Below, piece by piece: positions 25,765 through 34,273 of a stretch of 64,000 nucleotides of DNA. The stretch spans positions 1-64,000 of the forward strand of contig NZ_PYAL01000006.1 of assembly GCF_004121055.1 (NCBI RefSeq). Direction: 5' to 3'. The first letter of the stretch is position 1, and the number at the start of each line of letters is the position of its first letter. The translations under genes were made by a program, and so were the position numbers. Origin of the DNA: Achromobacter aloeverae (lineage in GTDB: Bacteria; Pseudomonadota; Gammaproteobacteria; Burkholderiales; Burkholderiaceae_B). The notes beneath the pieces are model-generated. The model searched no databases, was not told the DNA's origin, and worked only from the letters and a program-made list of their open reading frames with translations.

Positions 25765-26868
25765 TCATGCGGCGATCGCCTCCACGCCCAGGCCGGCGTA
25801 ATAGTGGCCGGTACGCGTACCGAGGAAGTCTTCCAACGGCACCTGCTCCTGCGACACGAAACCGCGTCCAGGCAGCATGCCTTCCTTCAGCAGCTCGAAG
25901 GCGCCCACGATGCCGGCCGCCGTCGTCAGCTCGATGGCCGTACGCCGCTTGCCGCGCAGGTTGGCGCCGTGGCAGCGCAAGGTTCGGCTGTCCTGTTCGT
26001 AGCGCCCGCCGCGCATGCCGCTGGCCGACGCGTGGATGATCACCAGGTCGTCGCGGCTGTGCGGGACCGCGTATTCCAGGACGTCGCGCAGGATGTCGCG
26101 CCGTTCGATCAGGCGCAGGTCATGCAGCAGGAAATTCATCGCGTCCCGGTGGCCGGGATAGCGCAGGGTCTTGTAGTCGAGGTTACGGACCTTGCCTTGC
26201 AAGGTGTCGCACAAGGTGCCCAGTCCGCCCGATGTGTTGAACGCTTCGAGGGGCTCGCCGTCCAGCGTCAGCGTTTCATAGCCTTCCATGGGCTGCACCG
26301 ACATCAGCTTGCCGTCGACGATGGCGACGCAGGGATTGCAGTATTCGTTGATGACGCCGTCTATGCTCCACGTGAAGTGGTAGCGCAAGCCGTTGTTGGC
26401 GCTGCGCGTCAACGCGCCGACCCGCAGGCGCAGGTCGTGCAGTTCGTCGAAGCCGCGCGCCAGGTCATGGCCCAGCATTCCGATCACGCCCGGCGCGAGT
26501 CCGCATTGGGGCATCAGCGTGGCGCCGGCGGTGGCCGCGATGCGCTGGATGGCGGTCGTGGCCGCCACGTCTTCCGTCAGGTCGAAATACGGCACGCCCA
26601 GGCGGCCGGCCTGGGTGGCGACGCGCTCGGCCAGGTAGAACGGCAATGCGTTGAGCACGGCGCCGTGGCCTCCGATGACGGCGGCCAGCGCGACGTCGTC
26701 CATCACATCGCATTGCACGCGGCGCACCAGGCGGTCATCGCCGGGAGGGGCCGCCGCAAGGTCCGCCAGTGTCACCGGCAATTCATGATAGTGCGCCAGC
26801 ATGTCGGCGATGGTTCCGCCTATCTTGCCGGCGCCCAGGACGAGTACGTTTTCGATGCGTGATGCCAT
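25765..26868 (-). CDS. Saccharopine dehydrogenase-family oxidoreductase
   Basis: A 367-residue cytoplasmic dehydrogenase with N-terminal NAD(P) motif (VLVLGAGKIGGTIADMLAHY) and the C-terminal saccharopine dehydrogenase-like domain (PQCGLAPGVIGMLGHDLARG, GGLGTLCDTLQGKV). Family members act on saccharopine, carboxynorspermidine or related amino-acid conjugates. AAGGGGA precedes the ATG. It is downstream of an Lrp gene and of a strong dyad cluster, so amino-acid-responsive control is plausible. The substrate may be an amino acid or imino acid used with the Bug receptor and DapA-like enzyme that follow. Confidence 0.83.
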   Translation of the reverse strand: MASRIENVLVLGAGKIGGTIADMLAHYHELPVTLADLAAAPPGDDRLVRRVQCDVMDDVALAAVIGGHGAVLNALPFYLAERVATQAGRLGVPYFDLTEDVAATTAIQRIAATAGATLMPQCGLAPGVIGMLGHDLARGFDELHDLRLRVGALTRSANNGLRYHFTWSIDGVINEYCNPCVAIVDGKLMSVQPMEGYETLTLDGEPLEAFNTSGGLGTLCDTLQGKVRNLDYKTLRYPGHRDAMNFLLHDLRLIERRDILRDVLEYAVPHSRDDLVIIHASASGMRGGRYEQDSRTLRCHGANLRGKRRTAIELTTAAGIVGAFELLKEGMLPGRGFVSQEQVPLEDFLGTRTGHYYAGLGVEAIAA

Positions 26869-26944
26869 GATCGATTCCCCTTATCTCAAATGATGGACGT
26901 AAGGAATCGTACGGAGGGCGATTGTCGGTTGGTAGCGTACAGAG

Positions 26945-26994
26945 CGTCGAAATGTCGGGTCGTTTCGTCGTTTCGACGAAATTTGTCGTCGAAA
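26945..26994. promoter_or_regulatory. Cluster of overlapping dyads, probable Lrp/AsnC binding site
   Basis: TTTCGTCG-TTT-CGACGAAA (26963-26981) is a perfect dyad, and TTTCGACG-N8-CGTCGAAA (26971-26994) is a second that overlaps it. CGTCGAAA also occurs at 26945-26952, exactly 42 bp (four helical turns) before the copy at 26987. The cluster lies 77-126 bp upstream of the saccharopine dehydrogenase start and just below the Lrp gene. Multiple phased sites are typical of Lrp/AsnC octamers. Confidence 0.6.
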
Positions 26995-27048
26995 TGACGA
27001 TGGGCAAGCCGGACCTGGCCGCAACGGCATCCCGTCGCCAGGCCGCGC

Positions 27049-27528
27049 CTATTGGCAGAGCGCCGCACGGCGGTCTATCTTGCGGCTCAGGACGATGGAG
27101 CTCTGGGTATGGTTGACCCCCTCCACCTGCCCGATCTGGTCCAGCAGGGCGTCGAGTTGTTCGACGCGCGAGCACCGCAGCAGCGCCAGGTAGTCGAAGA
27201 CGCCGCTGACCGCGGACAACTCCTCCACCTCCGGCAGGCGCTTCAAGGCGGCGGCCACCTGGGCGCCGGTCTTGGGACGCACGCTGATGAAGCAGTAGCT
27301 GCGCACCACGTTTTCCTCCAGCGCCTGGCCCAGTCGCACGCCATAGCCGGCGATGACGCCGTTCTTTTCCAGCCGCGCGATGCGCGCCACCACGGTGGTG
27401 CGCGCCAGGCCCAGCTTGCGGGCGAGCAAGGCGACGGGTTCGCGCGCGTTGGCCTGCAACAGGGTCAATAGGTGGCGGTCGGTGACGTCCAACCTTGGGT
27501 CCGGATGTTCGATGCTGGCCTGTTGCAT
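27049..27528 (-). CDS. Lrp/AsnC-family regulator
   Basis: A 159-residue amino-acid-responsive regulator. The helix-turn-helix (LLTLLQANAREPVALLARKL, GLARTTVVARIARLEKNGVI) is followed by the RAM effector domain (CFISVRPKTGAQVAAALKRL, VSGVFDYLALLRC). AGGGGT precedes the ATG. It is upstream of, and codirectional with, the saccharopine dehydrogenase gene and the dyad cluster between them. Local control of that catabolic run is the simplest reading. Confidence 0.87.
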   Translation of the reverse strand: MQQASIEHPDPRLDVTDRHLLTLLQANAREPVALLARKLGLARTTVVARIARLEKNGVIAGYGVRLGQALEENVVRSYCFISVRPKTGAQVAAALKRLPEVEELSAVSGVFDYLALLRCSRVEQLDALLDQIGQVEGVNHTQSSIVLSRKIDRRAALCQ

Positions 27529-27705
27529 GGCTTACCCCTTTACTTGTACGGGCGCCGTCCTCACGGAGGGCGTCCGCATGATGGCCCGATCATAGGAAAG
27601 GGCGCGGTGCGTGTCCTATACCCAGATATCGTAAACGTATAACGTCGCGTTAAGGGACCGGGCGGGACACGGGTTTTCAGGGGCTTGCCTCGATGGAGCG
27701 GGGGA

Positions 27706-28992
27706 TTAGGGAGTTTCCCCAGGCCGTGGCGCGATGGCGTCAGGCCCGCCTTGACGCCGGCGCAGATGACGGGGGCCCAGGTCGGACGGGCTGAGGACGC
27801 CCAGCAGGGCCATGTTGCGCGCCATCTCCGTGGCCAGTATGCCGATGGCGTGCGTAACGCCCGCCATGCCGGCGACGGCGCCCGCGTAATTGAAGGGCCT
27901 GCCGATGAAGACAAACCTGGCGCCCAGGGCCAGGGCCATCAGCACGTCGCCCCCGCGGCGGAAACCGCCGTCGATCATGACCGGATAGTCGGGGCCCACT
28001 GCCTCGACCACGCCCGGCAGGGCACGCAGCGGCGCGATCGCGCCATCGAGTTGCCGTCCGCCATGATTGGAGACGATGACGCCGTCCGCGCCCATCTGCC
28101 GCGCCAGGATCGCGTCCTCTGGCGCAAGTATGCCCTTGATGATGAATCTGCCCTTCCAGCGCTCGCGCATTTTCGCGATGTGGGCCCAGCTCAGATGGTC
28201 GCGGGCGCCGAACTCGCGCATTACCTTGGACGAGATGATGGGCGCGCCACGCTTGGCCTGGGAGTTCTCGAAGTGCGGCATACCGTGACGCAGCAAGGTT
28301 TTCAGCACCGTGCCCAGCAGCCAGCGCGGATGGGTGATGCCATCCCACGCCAGTCGCGGGCTGGGTCGCAACGGCGTGGAGAAGCGCGCGCGGACATTGT
28401 TTTCCCGGTTACCGGACACCGGCACGTCGGCGGTGACCACCAGCGTCTTGAAGCCCGCCGCCGCCACGCGGTCGACCAGCGCCGCGATGCGGTCCGCCTC
28501 GCCGGGCACATAGGCCTGGAACCAGGCGCGCGGATTGGCCGCGGCCACGTCTTCCATGCGTATCAGCGACGAGCCGCTCATGATGGCTGGAATCCGCGCG
28601 GCGGCGGCGGCCTGGGTCTGGATCAGGTCGCCGCGATAGGCGGACAGCGCGCTGATCCCCATGGGCGCGATGCCGAACGGCGCGGCCCAGTGTTCGCCGA
28701 ACAGCGTGGTCGACAGGTTGCGGCCCGAGGTGTCGTTGAACACGCGCGTCACCCAATCGTAGTCGGAAAAGGCATCCTCGCTGGCGCGCAAGGCGCGATT
28801 GGTTTCGCAACCGCCGCTGACGTAGGCGAAGATGGGCGCGGGCAGGTGCCGGCGCGCCGCGTCCTCGAAGTCCGCCAGGGACAACACCCGTTGCAGCCGC
28901 CGCGGGATATGCCAGCCGCCGGCTGCCGAGGGCTTGCGGGGCGCCGTGTGGCTGGCGATGGGATAGTCCTGGAGACGAAGTTCGTTCTGCAT
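27706..28992 (-). CDS. FMN-dependent alpha-hydroxy-acid oxidase/dehydrogenase
   Basis: A 428-residue member of the L-lactate dehydrogenase (LldD)/glycolate oxidase family. FMN-binding segments are visible (FGIAPMGISALSAYRGD, IMSGSSLIRMEDVA, TLVVTADVPVSGNRENN). The active-site His lies in VSNHGGRQLDGA, then the phosphate-binding loops VMIDGGFRRGGDVLMALALG and VFIGRPF. ATG 28992 begins MQNELRLQDYPIA. It is divergent from a LysR gene that probably regulates it. The substrate is a 2-hydroxy acid such as lactate or mandelate; residues alone do not decide. Confidence 0.86.
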   Translation of the reverse strand: MQNELRLQDYPIASHTAPRKPSAAGGWHIPRRLQRVLSLADFEDAARRHLPAPIFAYVSGGCETNRALRASEDAFSDYDWVTRVFNDTSGRNLSTTLFGEHWAAPFGIAPMGISALSAYRGDLIQTQAAAAARIPAIMSGSSLIRMEDVAAANPRAWFQAYVPGEADRIAALVDRVAAAGFKTLVVTADVPVSGNRENNVRARFSTPLRPSPRLAWDGITHPRWLLGTVLKTLLRHGMPHFENSQAKRGAPIISSKVMREFGARDHLSWAHIAKMRERWKGRFIIKGILAPEDAILARQMGADGVIVSNHGGRQLDGAIAPLRALPGVVEAVGPDYPVMIDGGFRRGGDVLMALALGARFVFIGRPFNYAGAVAGMAGVTHAIGILATEMARNMALLGVLSPSDLGPRHLRRRQGGPDAIAPRPGETP

Positions 28993-29143
28993 GGAAGAGG
29001 CCGTGACGGGCGCGGGCATGGCTGCTGCCGACGAGGAGCCGGCGCGGACAGGAGCGGCCGCGGGTGTAGGGAACAGCCCTGCATGCTAGCCAGGTAATGG
29101 AAAGGGATGGGCGATAATTCGTCGATCCATAAGCAAGTAATAA

Positions 29144-29185
29144 TTGACAATGAAGTGTTGACAATGAAGTATTGACAATGAAGCT
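29144..29185. repeat. 14-bp tandem triplication spanning a start codon
   Basis: TTGACAATGAAG occurs at 29144, 29158 and 29172, exactly 14 bp apart. Each copy carries an ATG; the first two open four-codon frames (Met-Lys-Cys-stop, Met-Lys-Tyr-stop) and only the third (29178) opens the LysR gene. Each copy also carries a consensus -35-like TTGACA. Confidence 0.85.
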
Positions 29186-30077
29186 CCAGTATCTCGCCAC
29201 GCTTTCCGCCGTCGTCGCGCGCGGCAACCTGACGGCCGCGGCGGAACAGGTCAATCTGACGCGCAGCGCGGTCAGCCTGCAGATGAAGCAGCTGGAGGCC
29301 TGGTTCGGACAGCCGCTGTTCGACCGCTCCGGCCGCAACGTCCAGCCGACCGCGTTCGCGCACGAAGTGGTGCGTACCATCGACCGCTCGATGGCCGAGC
29401 TGGAGTCGCTGCGCCGACCCACCGCCGGCGTTCCCGCGGGCCGCGTCAGACTGGGAATCACCGATTCCGCGCAGACCACGCTGCTGCCGCTGGCGTTCAA
29501 GGACCTGTTGCGGCGGGCGCCCAAGGTGGAGTTGCATATCCAGCGCGGCACCACGCCCGTGCTGCTGGAAGAATTGAAGGCGGGCAGGATAGACGTGGCG
29601 GTGCTGGTCCGGCCGCCCACGGGCGGATCCAGCCGGCTGCTGTGGACCGGCCTGCTGGACGAGGAAATGGTGCTGGTGGTGCCGCGCGGGCTGCGCGATG
29701 CGCCGCCGGCGCAAATCCTGCGCGAGCAGCCCTGGATACGGTTCGATCGCGGGCTGGTGGCCGGCCGCATGGCCGCGCAGTTCGTCGAGCGCCAGGTGCC
29801 GCATTGCCATGCGCTGGTGGAGATCGCGGGCGTCGACGCGATCGTCGCGCTGGTGGCCGCGGGCATCGGCGTGTCGGTGCTGCCGCGCCTGCGCCGCGAG
29901 CATGTGCGGGCGTACGCGGTGCGTGAGATCCGCCTGGGACCGCAGGCCCCCATCCGGCGCATGGCCATGGTGCGGCGCAAGGCCGAATCCGATCACCGTC
30001 TGCTGGACATCGTCGAGTCGGCTTTCCTGGAGGCGGCGGAGACGCTGAAAGGGGCGGGATCTCGATTGCTTAAGTGA
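29178..30077 (+). CDS. LysR-family transcriptional regulator
   Basis: A 299-residue LysR protein. The helix-turn-helix is MKLQYLATLSAVVARGNLTA, SAVSLQMKQLEAWFGQPLFD; the effector domain begins VRLGITDSAQTTLLPLAF. The start is forced to ATG 29178 because two upstream ATGs in the tandem repeat run straight into stops; no good Shine-Dalgarno is visible, so translation may depend on the repeats. It is divergent from the alpha-hydroxy-acid oxidase, its probable target. The effector is unknown. Confidence 0.83.
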   Translation: MKLQYLATLSAVVARGNLTAAAEQVNLTRSAVSLQMKQLEAWFGQPLFDRSGRNVQPTAFAHEVVRTIDRSMAELESLRRPTAGVPAGRVRLGITDSAQTTLLPLAFKDLLRRAPKVELHIQRGTTPVLLEELKAGRIDVAVLVRPPTGGSSRLLWTGLLDEEMVLVVPRGLRDAPPAQILREQPWIRFDRGLVAGRMAAQFVERQVPHCHALVEIAGVDAIVALVAAGIGVSVLPRLRREHVRAYAVREIRLGPQAPIRRMAMVRRKAESDHRLLDIVESAFLEAAETLKGAGSRLLK

Positions 30078-30345
30078 CCTGGGTTTGCTGCCTCGTCATG
30101 GAGGCCGGTTCGACACGTTCGACGATGTGCCGAAAATCCGCAACAGGATTCCTGTCACTTTTACGGATTTTTCCTGCTCGATCGGGGCAGCACGCCCGGG
30201 GCGCCCGGGCCGGCGACTTGTCCAGGCAGCCGGCCTGACCACGGAGCATGGGCGGCCGTGCCGGCGCAGCCTGCCCCCGCAGCGGGGGACGTGGAATAAT
30301 CCGGGACTCGTTGTCCTTCCTATTCCACATATCCCTACTAGCGCG

Positions 30346-31263
30346 ATGAAAACTGCTCAATACCGATGGATGGCGGCCGCGGGCGCGGTCTGCCTGGCCG
30401 TGACGGCGCAAGCGTTCGCCGCCGACGCCAAGACCGCCGACACCGGCGTGATCGCCAAGGCCGGCACGCTGGAGGTGCAGCGCGGCGAAGTCGAGAACAT
30501 GCTCAAGGGCCTGCCGCCGCAGGCTCGCGCCGAGATCAAGGCCAACCACGGCATCGCGGAGCGCCTGGTGCGCTCGCAACTGGCCGACAAGGCGTTGATG
30601 CAGCAGGCAACCGCGCAAAACTGGGCGCAGCGCCCCGAGATCAAGGCGCAGATCGAGGCCGCGACCAAGGAAATCGTCTTCCGCAGTTATCTGGCTTCGG
30701 TCAGCGCGGTGCCGGCGGACTACCCGTCGGACAAGGAGCTGCAAACCGTCTATGACCAGACCAAGGGGCAGATGATCAAGCCGGCGCTTTACCGTGTCGC
30801 CCAGATCTTCATTCCCGCGCCGGCGAACGATGCCAAGGCCGTGGCGGACGGTCGCAAGGACGCTGCCGATGTCGCCCGGCAGGCGCAGGGGGCCAAGGCG
30901 GACTTCACCGCGCTGATGAAGAAGTACTCGCAAGATCCGTCCGCGCAGAAAGGCGGCGACACCGGGCTGATCCCCTTGGGACAGCTGCTGCCGGAAATGC
31001 GCCCCGTCGTGGCCAAGCTGAAGAAGGGCGAGGTGTCGGCGCCGGTGCAGTCGGCGCAAGGCTTCCACATCCTGAAGCTGGTGGAAACCACGCCGCAGTC
31101 CACGCCGACGCTGGCCGAGGTCCGCGATAGCCTGCGCAACGCCATGCGGCAGAAGCGCCAGCAGGAGGCGGCGGCGGCTTATCTGCAAGGCCTGCTCAAC
31201 AACCAGACTGTAACGGTGGACGGCCCTGCATTGAATGCCGTCGTGGACGCGGCGATCAAGTAA
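30346..31263 (+). CDS. Periplasmic parvulin-type peptidyl-prolyl isomerase
   Basis: A 305-residue exported foldase. A signal peptide (residues 1-26, ending QAFAADA) is followed by a SurA/PrsA-like helical N-domain and a parvulin domain at about residues 145-250 (YRVAQIFIPAPANDAK, KYSQDPSAQKGGDTGLIPLG, VQSAQGFHILKLVET). It should assist folding of secreted or outer-membrane proteins. The gene stands alone, 268 bp after the LysR gene, in a region without a clear operon partner. ATG 30346 is the first Met before the signal helix. Confidence 0.85.
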   Translation: MKTAQYRWMAAAGAVCLAVTAQAFAADAKTADTGVIAKAGTLEVQRGEVENMLKGLPPQARAEIKANHGIAERLVRSQLADKALMQQATAQNWAQRPEIKAQIEAATKEIVFRSYLASVSAVPADYPSDKELQTVYDQTKGQMIKPALYRVAQIFIPAPANDAKAVADGRKDAADVARQAQGAKADFTALMKKYSQDPSAQKGGDTGLIPLGQLLPEMRPVVAKLKKGEVSAPVQSAQGFHILKLVETTPQSTPTLAEVRDSLRNAMRQKRQQEAAAAYLQGLLNNQTVTVDGPALNAVVDAAIK

Positions 31264-31303
31264 GGTTGGGCCTCGCCGTCCATCGGCCGTGGGCGCCGGG
31301 ACT

Positions 31304-31687
31304 TCATTCTCGACCCGATGACCATCCCACGGCCTGCTCGATACAGGCGATCAATTCCGTATCGGCGAAAGGTTTTTGCAGGAAGCGCGCGGCGCCCGCT
31401 ACCCGCGCCCGGTCGGCGTAGCCCGTGTGCTCGACGGCGGTCATCAAGATGATGGGCATGTCCAGCCCGCACCCGCGCAGCGTCTGGCACAGATCGAAGC
31501 CGTTGACCCCCGGCATGCGCACATCCGTCACAATGCAGGCGAGCTTGTCGATATCGGCGTCGTCCAGCAAGGCCTGGCCGCCATCGTAAAGCCGCACGCA
31601 CAGGTCGGCGGAGCGCAGCAGCCTGCCCAGCGCCATGCGAACGGACAGGTCGTCGTCGACGATGGCGACGATGGGAGCGGCGGTCAC
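31304..31687 (-). CDS. Single-domain response regulator (receiver only)
   Basis: A 127-residue CheY-like receiver without an output domain. The acidic pair is in IVAIVDDDLSVRMALGRLL, the phospho-acceptor Asp in CIVTDVRMPGVNGFDL, Thr in IILMTAVEHT and Lys in RFLQKPFADTE. It is the last gene of the minus-strand operon that starts with the isochorismatase-like gene, and could be a phosphate sink or partner for the large histidine kinase at 39123. That link is inferred from proximity. Confidence 0.83.
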   Translation of the reverse strand: MTAAPIVAIVDDDLSVRMALGRLLRSADLCVRLYDGGQALLDDADIDKLACIVTDVRMPGVNGFDLCQTLRGCGLDMPIILMTAVEHTGYADRARVAGAARFLQKPFADTELIACIEQAVGWSSGRE

Positions 31688-31736
31688 GCGGTTGTCCTCC
31701 TGGATCAGGCGCCGGCGGCTCCCGGTCGCTGAAACG

Positions 31737-32009
31737 TCACGATTCTTCCGTCGGCCGCGGGGCGGGCTCGGCCTTGGGCGCCGCGGCCACCCCCGTGATG
31801 CGCGGCACGCATTCCTTGTGGAACCAGGATATCGAAACGGGTTCGCCGTTGAGCATACGGCGCACCGGCGGCACGACCTGCTCGCCGATCAGCATGCCGA
31901 GCAGCCCGATCAGCGCGACGACGGGCGGGGCGGGCGACCGCACGTTCAACAGCGCATAGATGATACCGACCAATATGCCCGTGGCCAGCGAAATGATATA
32001 GAGCTTCAT
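31737..32009 (-). CDS. XapX (DUF1427) domain small membrane protein
   Basis: A 90-residue protein starting MKLYIISLATGILVGIIYAL. Two hydrophobic segments (about residues 5-22 and 30-47) with VRSPAPPVVALIGLLGMLIG between them are the XapX domain, whose function is unknown. The C-terminal half is a charged tail. AAGGAAA precedes ATG 32009. It lies 79 bp below the MFS gene in the operon. XapX proteins are frequently found beside hydrolase and amidohydrolase genes such as those here. Confidence 0.8.
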   Translation of the reverse strand: MKLYIISLATGILVGIIYALLNVRSPAPPVVALIGLLGMLIGEQVVPPVRRMLNGEPVSISWFHKECVPRITGVAAAPKAEPAPRPTEES

Positions 32010-32088
32010 CTTATTTCCTTGAATGTCAGGGGATGCGCGGGTCGATGCCCGCATGGGTTCGGAAATCGATGCGGGGGCTGCGAAGGGA

Positions 32089-33711
32089 CTACCTCGATGC
32101 GGATGGCGCCGGCGGCAGCCTCACGCCCAGCAGGTGCTGGACTCGCGGCGGCGTGCCGCCCTGCTGGAAACGCAGTAGTTCGCGTTGCAGGTCGGCGTCC
32201 GCGTTATGCACGCGGCGATGCTGGCGCATGTGCTCGGCCCAGGACTCGACCAGGAACCATTCGACCAGGCGTTCCGGATCGTTGGGGTCTTCCATCACGC
32301 ACCAGTTGAAGGCGCCGTCGCGCAGCCGCTCTTCGGACAGGCGACGCACGGCGACCAGGAAGTCCTGGCGGTCCGCGGCAGCGACGCGATAGTCGATCTG
32401 CACCAGTACGGGGCCGCGATCGTCCTCGATCTTCACCGCCATGCGCGGGTCGGGCCAGGCCTGCGACGGCGCCAGGTCGTCTTCTCCTTGCGGCAAGCGG
32501 AAACGCTGCGCCAGCAAGGAACTCAGCAGCAGGAACACGGCGGCCGCCAGGAGACCGGTGGGCACGCCCACACGCTGCGCGACCGCGCCCCATGCCAGGC
32601 TGCCGGCGGCCAGGGCGCCGTTGAACACCATCTGGTAGACGGCCAACGCGCGGCCGCGCACCCAGTCCGGCAGGATGGCCTGCGCGGCGCCGCCCAGGGT
32701 GGTCAGCGCGGCGATCCATGCCACGCCCAGCAGCAGGAATAGCGGCAGGGCCAGCGCCAGGGGGGGCGCCAGGCTGAGCAGGCCCATGGCGGCCGCCGTC
32801 GCCACGGCGGCCGCCAGCAGCAACCTGTCCGCATCGAGCCAGGCTTGCAGGCGCGGCAACAGCAAGGCGCCGACGATGGCGCCGCCCCCGACCATGCCCA
32901 GCAGCAAGCCATAGAGTCCCGCGCCGCCGGCGAACAGCTGGCGCGCCACCAGGGGTAGAAGCGCCCAGATGGCGCTGCCGGACACGAAATACACCGCCGC
33001 GCGGAACAGGACGACGTGCAGCTTGCTGTGCGCGCGGGTATAGCGCAAACCGGCGCGCAGCGCGCCGAAGAAGTGTTCGCGCAGCGGGTCGCTGGCGCGC
33101 GGCGGACGCCGCCACCAGGCCAGCGCGCCGATGACCAGGATATAGCTGACGAAGTCCACCGCGTACGTCGCGGCCGCGCCGAATGCCGCCAGCAGCACGC
33201 CGCCGGTGGCCGGGCCGATGGCGCGCGCGATGTTCACGCCCAGGCCGTTGAGCGCCACGGCGCTGCGCAACTCATGGCGGGGCACCAGTTCTGGCACGAT
33301 GGACTGCCAGGTGGGCCCCATCATCGCCGCGCCGATGCCGCCCAGGAATGCCATGAAGATGAGGATTTCGATGGTTAGCGCGCCGCGCCACGCCAGCATC
33401 ATCAGCGTGCCGCTGACCAGCCCCAGGGCGACCTGGATCACGATGAGAAAGCGTCGCCGGTCGAGGATGTCGGAGAGCACGCCCGCGGGAATCGCCAGCA
33501 GGAAGACCGGCAGGGTGGTGGCGGCCTGGATGGCGGCCACGGCGGTTGGCGAGGTCGACAGGTCGGTCGCCAGCCAGGCATTGGCCACATCGCGCATGAA
33601 GCTGCCGACGTTGCCGAGTATGGTCGCCACCCAGAGAACGGCGAACGTGGCGTGCGCCAGCGGCGCGAAGGGCCTGGGCGCGGATTGCTGGGCGGGGGGC
33701 GCAGCGTTCAT
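32089..33711 (-). CDS. MFS transporter (EntS/MFS_3 type) with C-terminal soluble domain
   Basis: A 540-residue exporter. Twelve membrane helices span about residues 15-405 (FAVLWVATILGNVGSFMRDV; loop SDILDRRRFLIVI). The remaining 130 residues form a soluble domain (VLVQIDYRVAAADRQDFLVA, VEWFLVESWAEHMRQHRRV) resembling an antibiotic-biosynthesis-monooxygenase fold, as in the MFS_3 family. Its ATG overlaps the DoxX stop by four bases (ATGA at 33708-33711), so the two are translated together. The exported compound may be a product of the operon's hydrolases. Confidence 0.84.
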   Translation of the reverse strand: MNAAPPAQQSAPRPFAPLAHATFAVLWVATILGNVGSFMRDVANAWLATDLSTSPTAVAAIQAATTLPVFLLAIPAGVLSDILDRRRFLIVIQVALGLVSGTLMMLAWRGALTIEILIFMAFLGGIGAAMMGPTWQSIVPELVPRHELRSAVALNGLGVNIARAIGPATGGVLLAAFGAAATYAVDFVSYILVIGALAWWRRPPRASDPLREHFFGALRAGLRYTRAHSKLHVVLFRAAVYFVSGSAIWALLPLVARQLFAGGAGLYGLLLGMVGGGAIVGALLLPRLQAWLDADRLLLAAAVATAAAMGLLSLAPPLALALPLFLLLGVAWIAALTTLGGAAQAILPDWVRGRALAVYQMVFNGALAAGSLAWGAVAQRVGVPTGLLAAAVFLLLSSLLAQRFRLPQGEDDLAPSQAWPDPRMAVKIEDDRGPVLVQIDYRVAAADRQDFLVAVRRLSEERLRDGAFNWCVMEDPNDPERLVEWFLVESWAEHMRQHRRVHNADADLQRELLRFQQGGTPPRVQHLLGVRLPPAPSASR

Positions 33712-34223
33712 CGTTGCGGCGCGCCTGGTTCGCGCTCGGGCGCCATGCCATTCCCGCCCACGCCTTTCCCGCCTCGCACGCCTTCCATGCCGCCGTCCCG
33801 CGCCGGCCAGCTGGCAAGCGCCACCAGCAGCCAGCCGCCCGTCAACGCCAGGTGCTCATAGAAGCTGTTGGCTTGCGCGAAACGCGCTTCCGGCGGCGCG
33901 GCCCAGTAGCGATTGGCGATGAAGGTGGCAAGCAGGGTGAACAATCCCAACGCCAGGGCGCCGAGGCTACGCGCCCGCCCGGACAGCACCAGCAGCGACG
34001 CACCCAGTTCCAGCGCGATGGTGCCGGCCGCCATGACCGTGACCCACGGGTCGGAGGAGGCCAGGCCGAAGTGCCGGATCTCTGCCAGCGCGCTGTCGAA
34101 GTCGGCCAGCTTGACCAGGCCTCCTTGCAGATACGGCGCGCTCAGCAGCAGGAGACCCAGCCACCACAGCGGCCGGTACCGGGTGGCCGGCGCCCATGCG
34201 GGTGCATTGGATATCGCGGTCAT
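33708..34223 (-). CDS. DoxX-family membrane protein
   Basis: A 171-residue inner-membrane protein with four hydrophobic segments. DoxX motifs are seen in LLLLSAPYLQGGLVKLADFD, VTVMAAGTIALELGASLLVL and NSFYEHLALTGGWLLVALA. The start is ATG 34223 (MTAISNAPAWAPATRYRPLW). It is translationally coupled to the MFS gene. DoxX proteins are linked to quinone or thiosulfate redox and to membrane redox stress; the specific role here is unknown. Confidence 0.8.
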   Translation of the reverse strand: MTAISNAPAWAPATRYRPLWWLGLLLLSAPYLQGGLVKLADFDSALAEIRHFGLASSDPWVTVMAAGTIALELGASLLVLSGRARSLGALALGLFTLLATFIANRYWAAPPEARFAQANSFYEHLALTGGWLLVALASWPARDGGMEGVRGGKGVGGNGMAPEREPGAPQR

Positions 34224-34273
34224 GCTTGCCTCCGTGACGGATGGACGTGGGACGCCAGTGCGGGTGGATGCGT

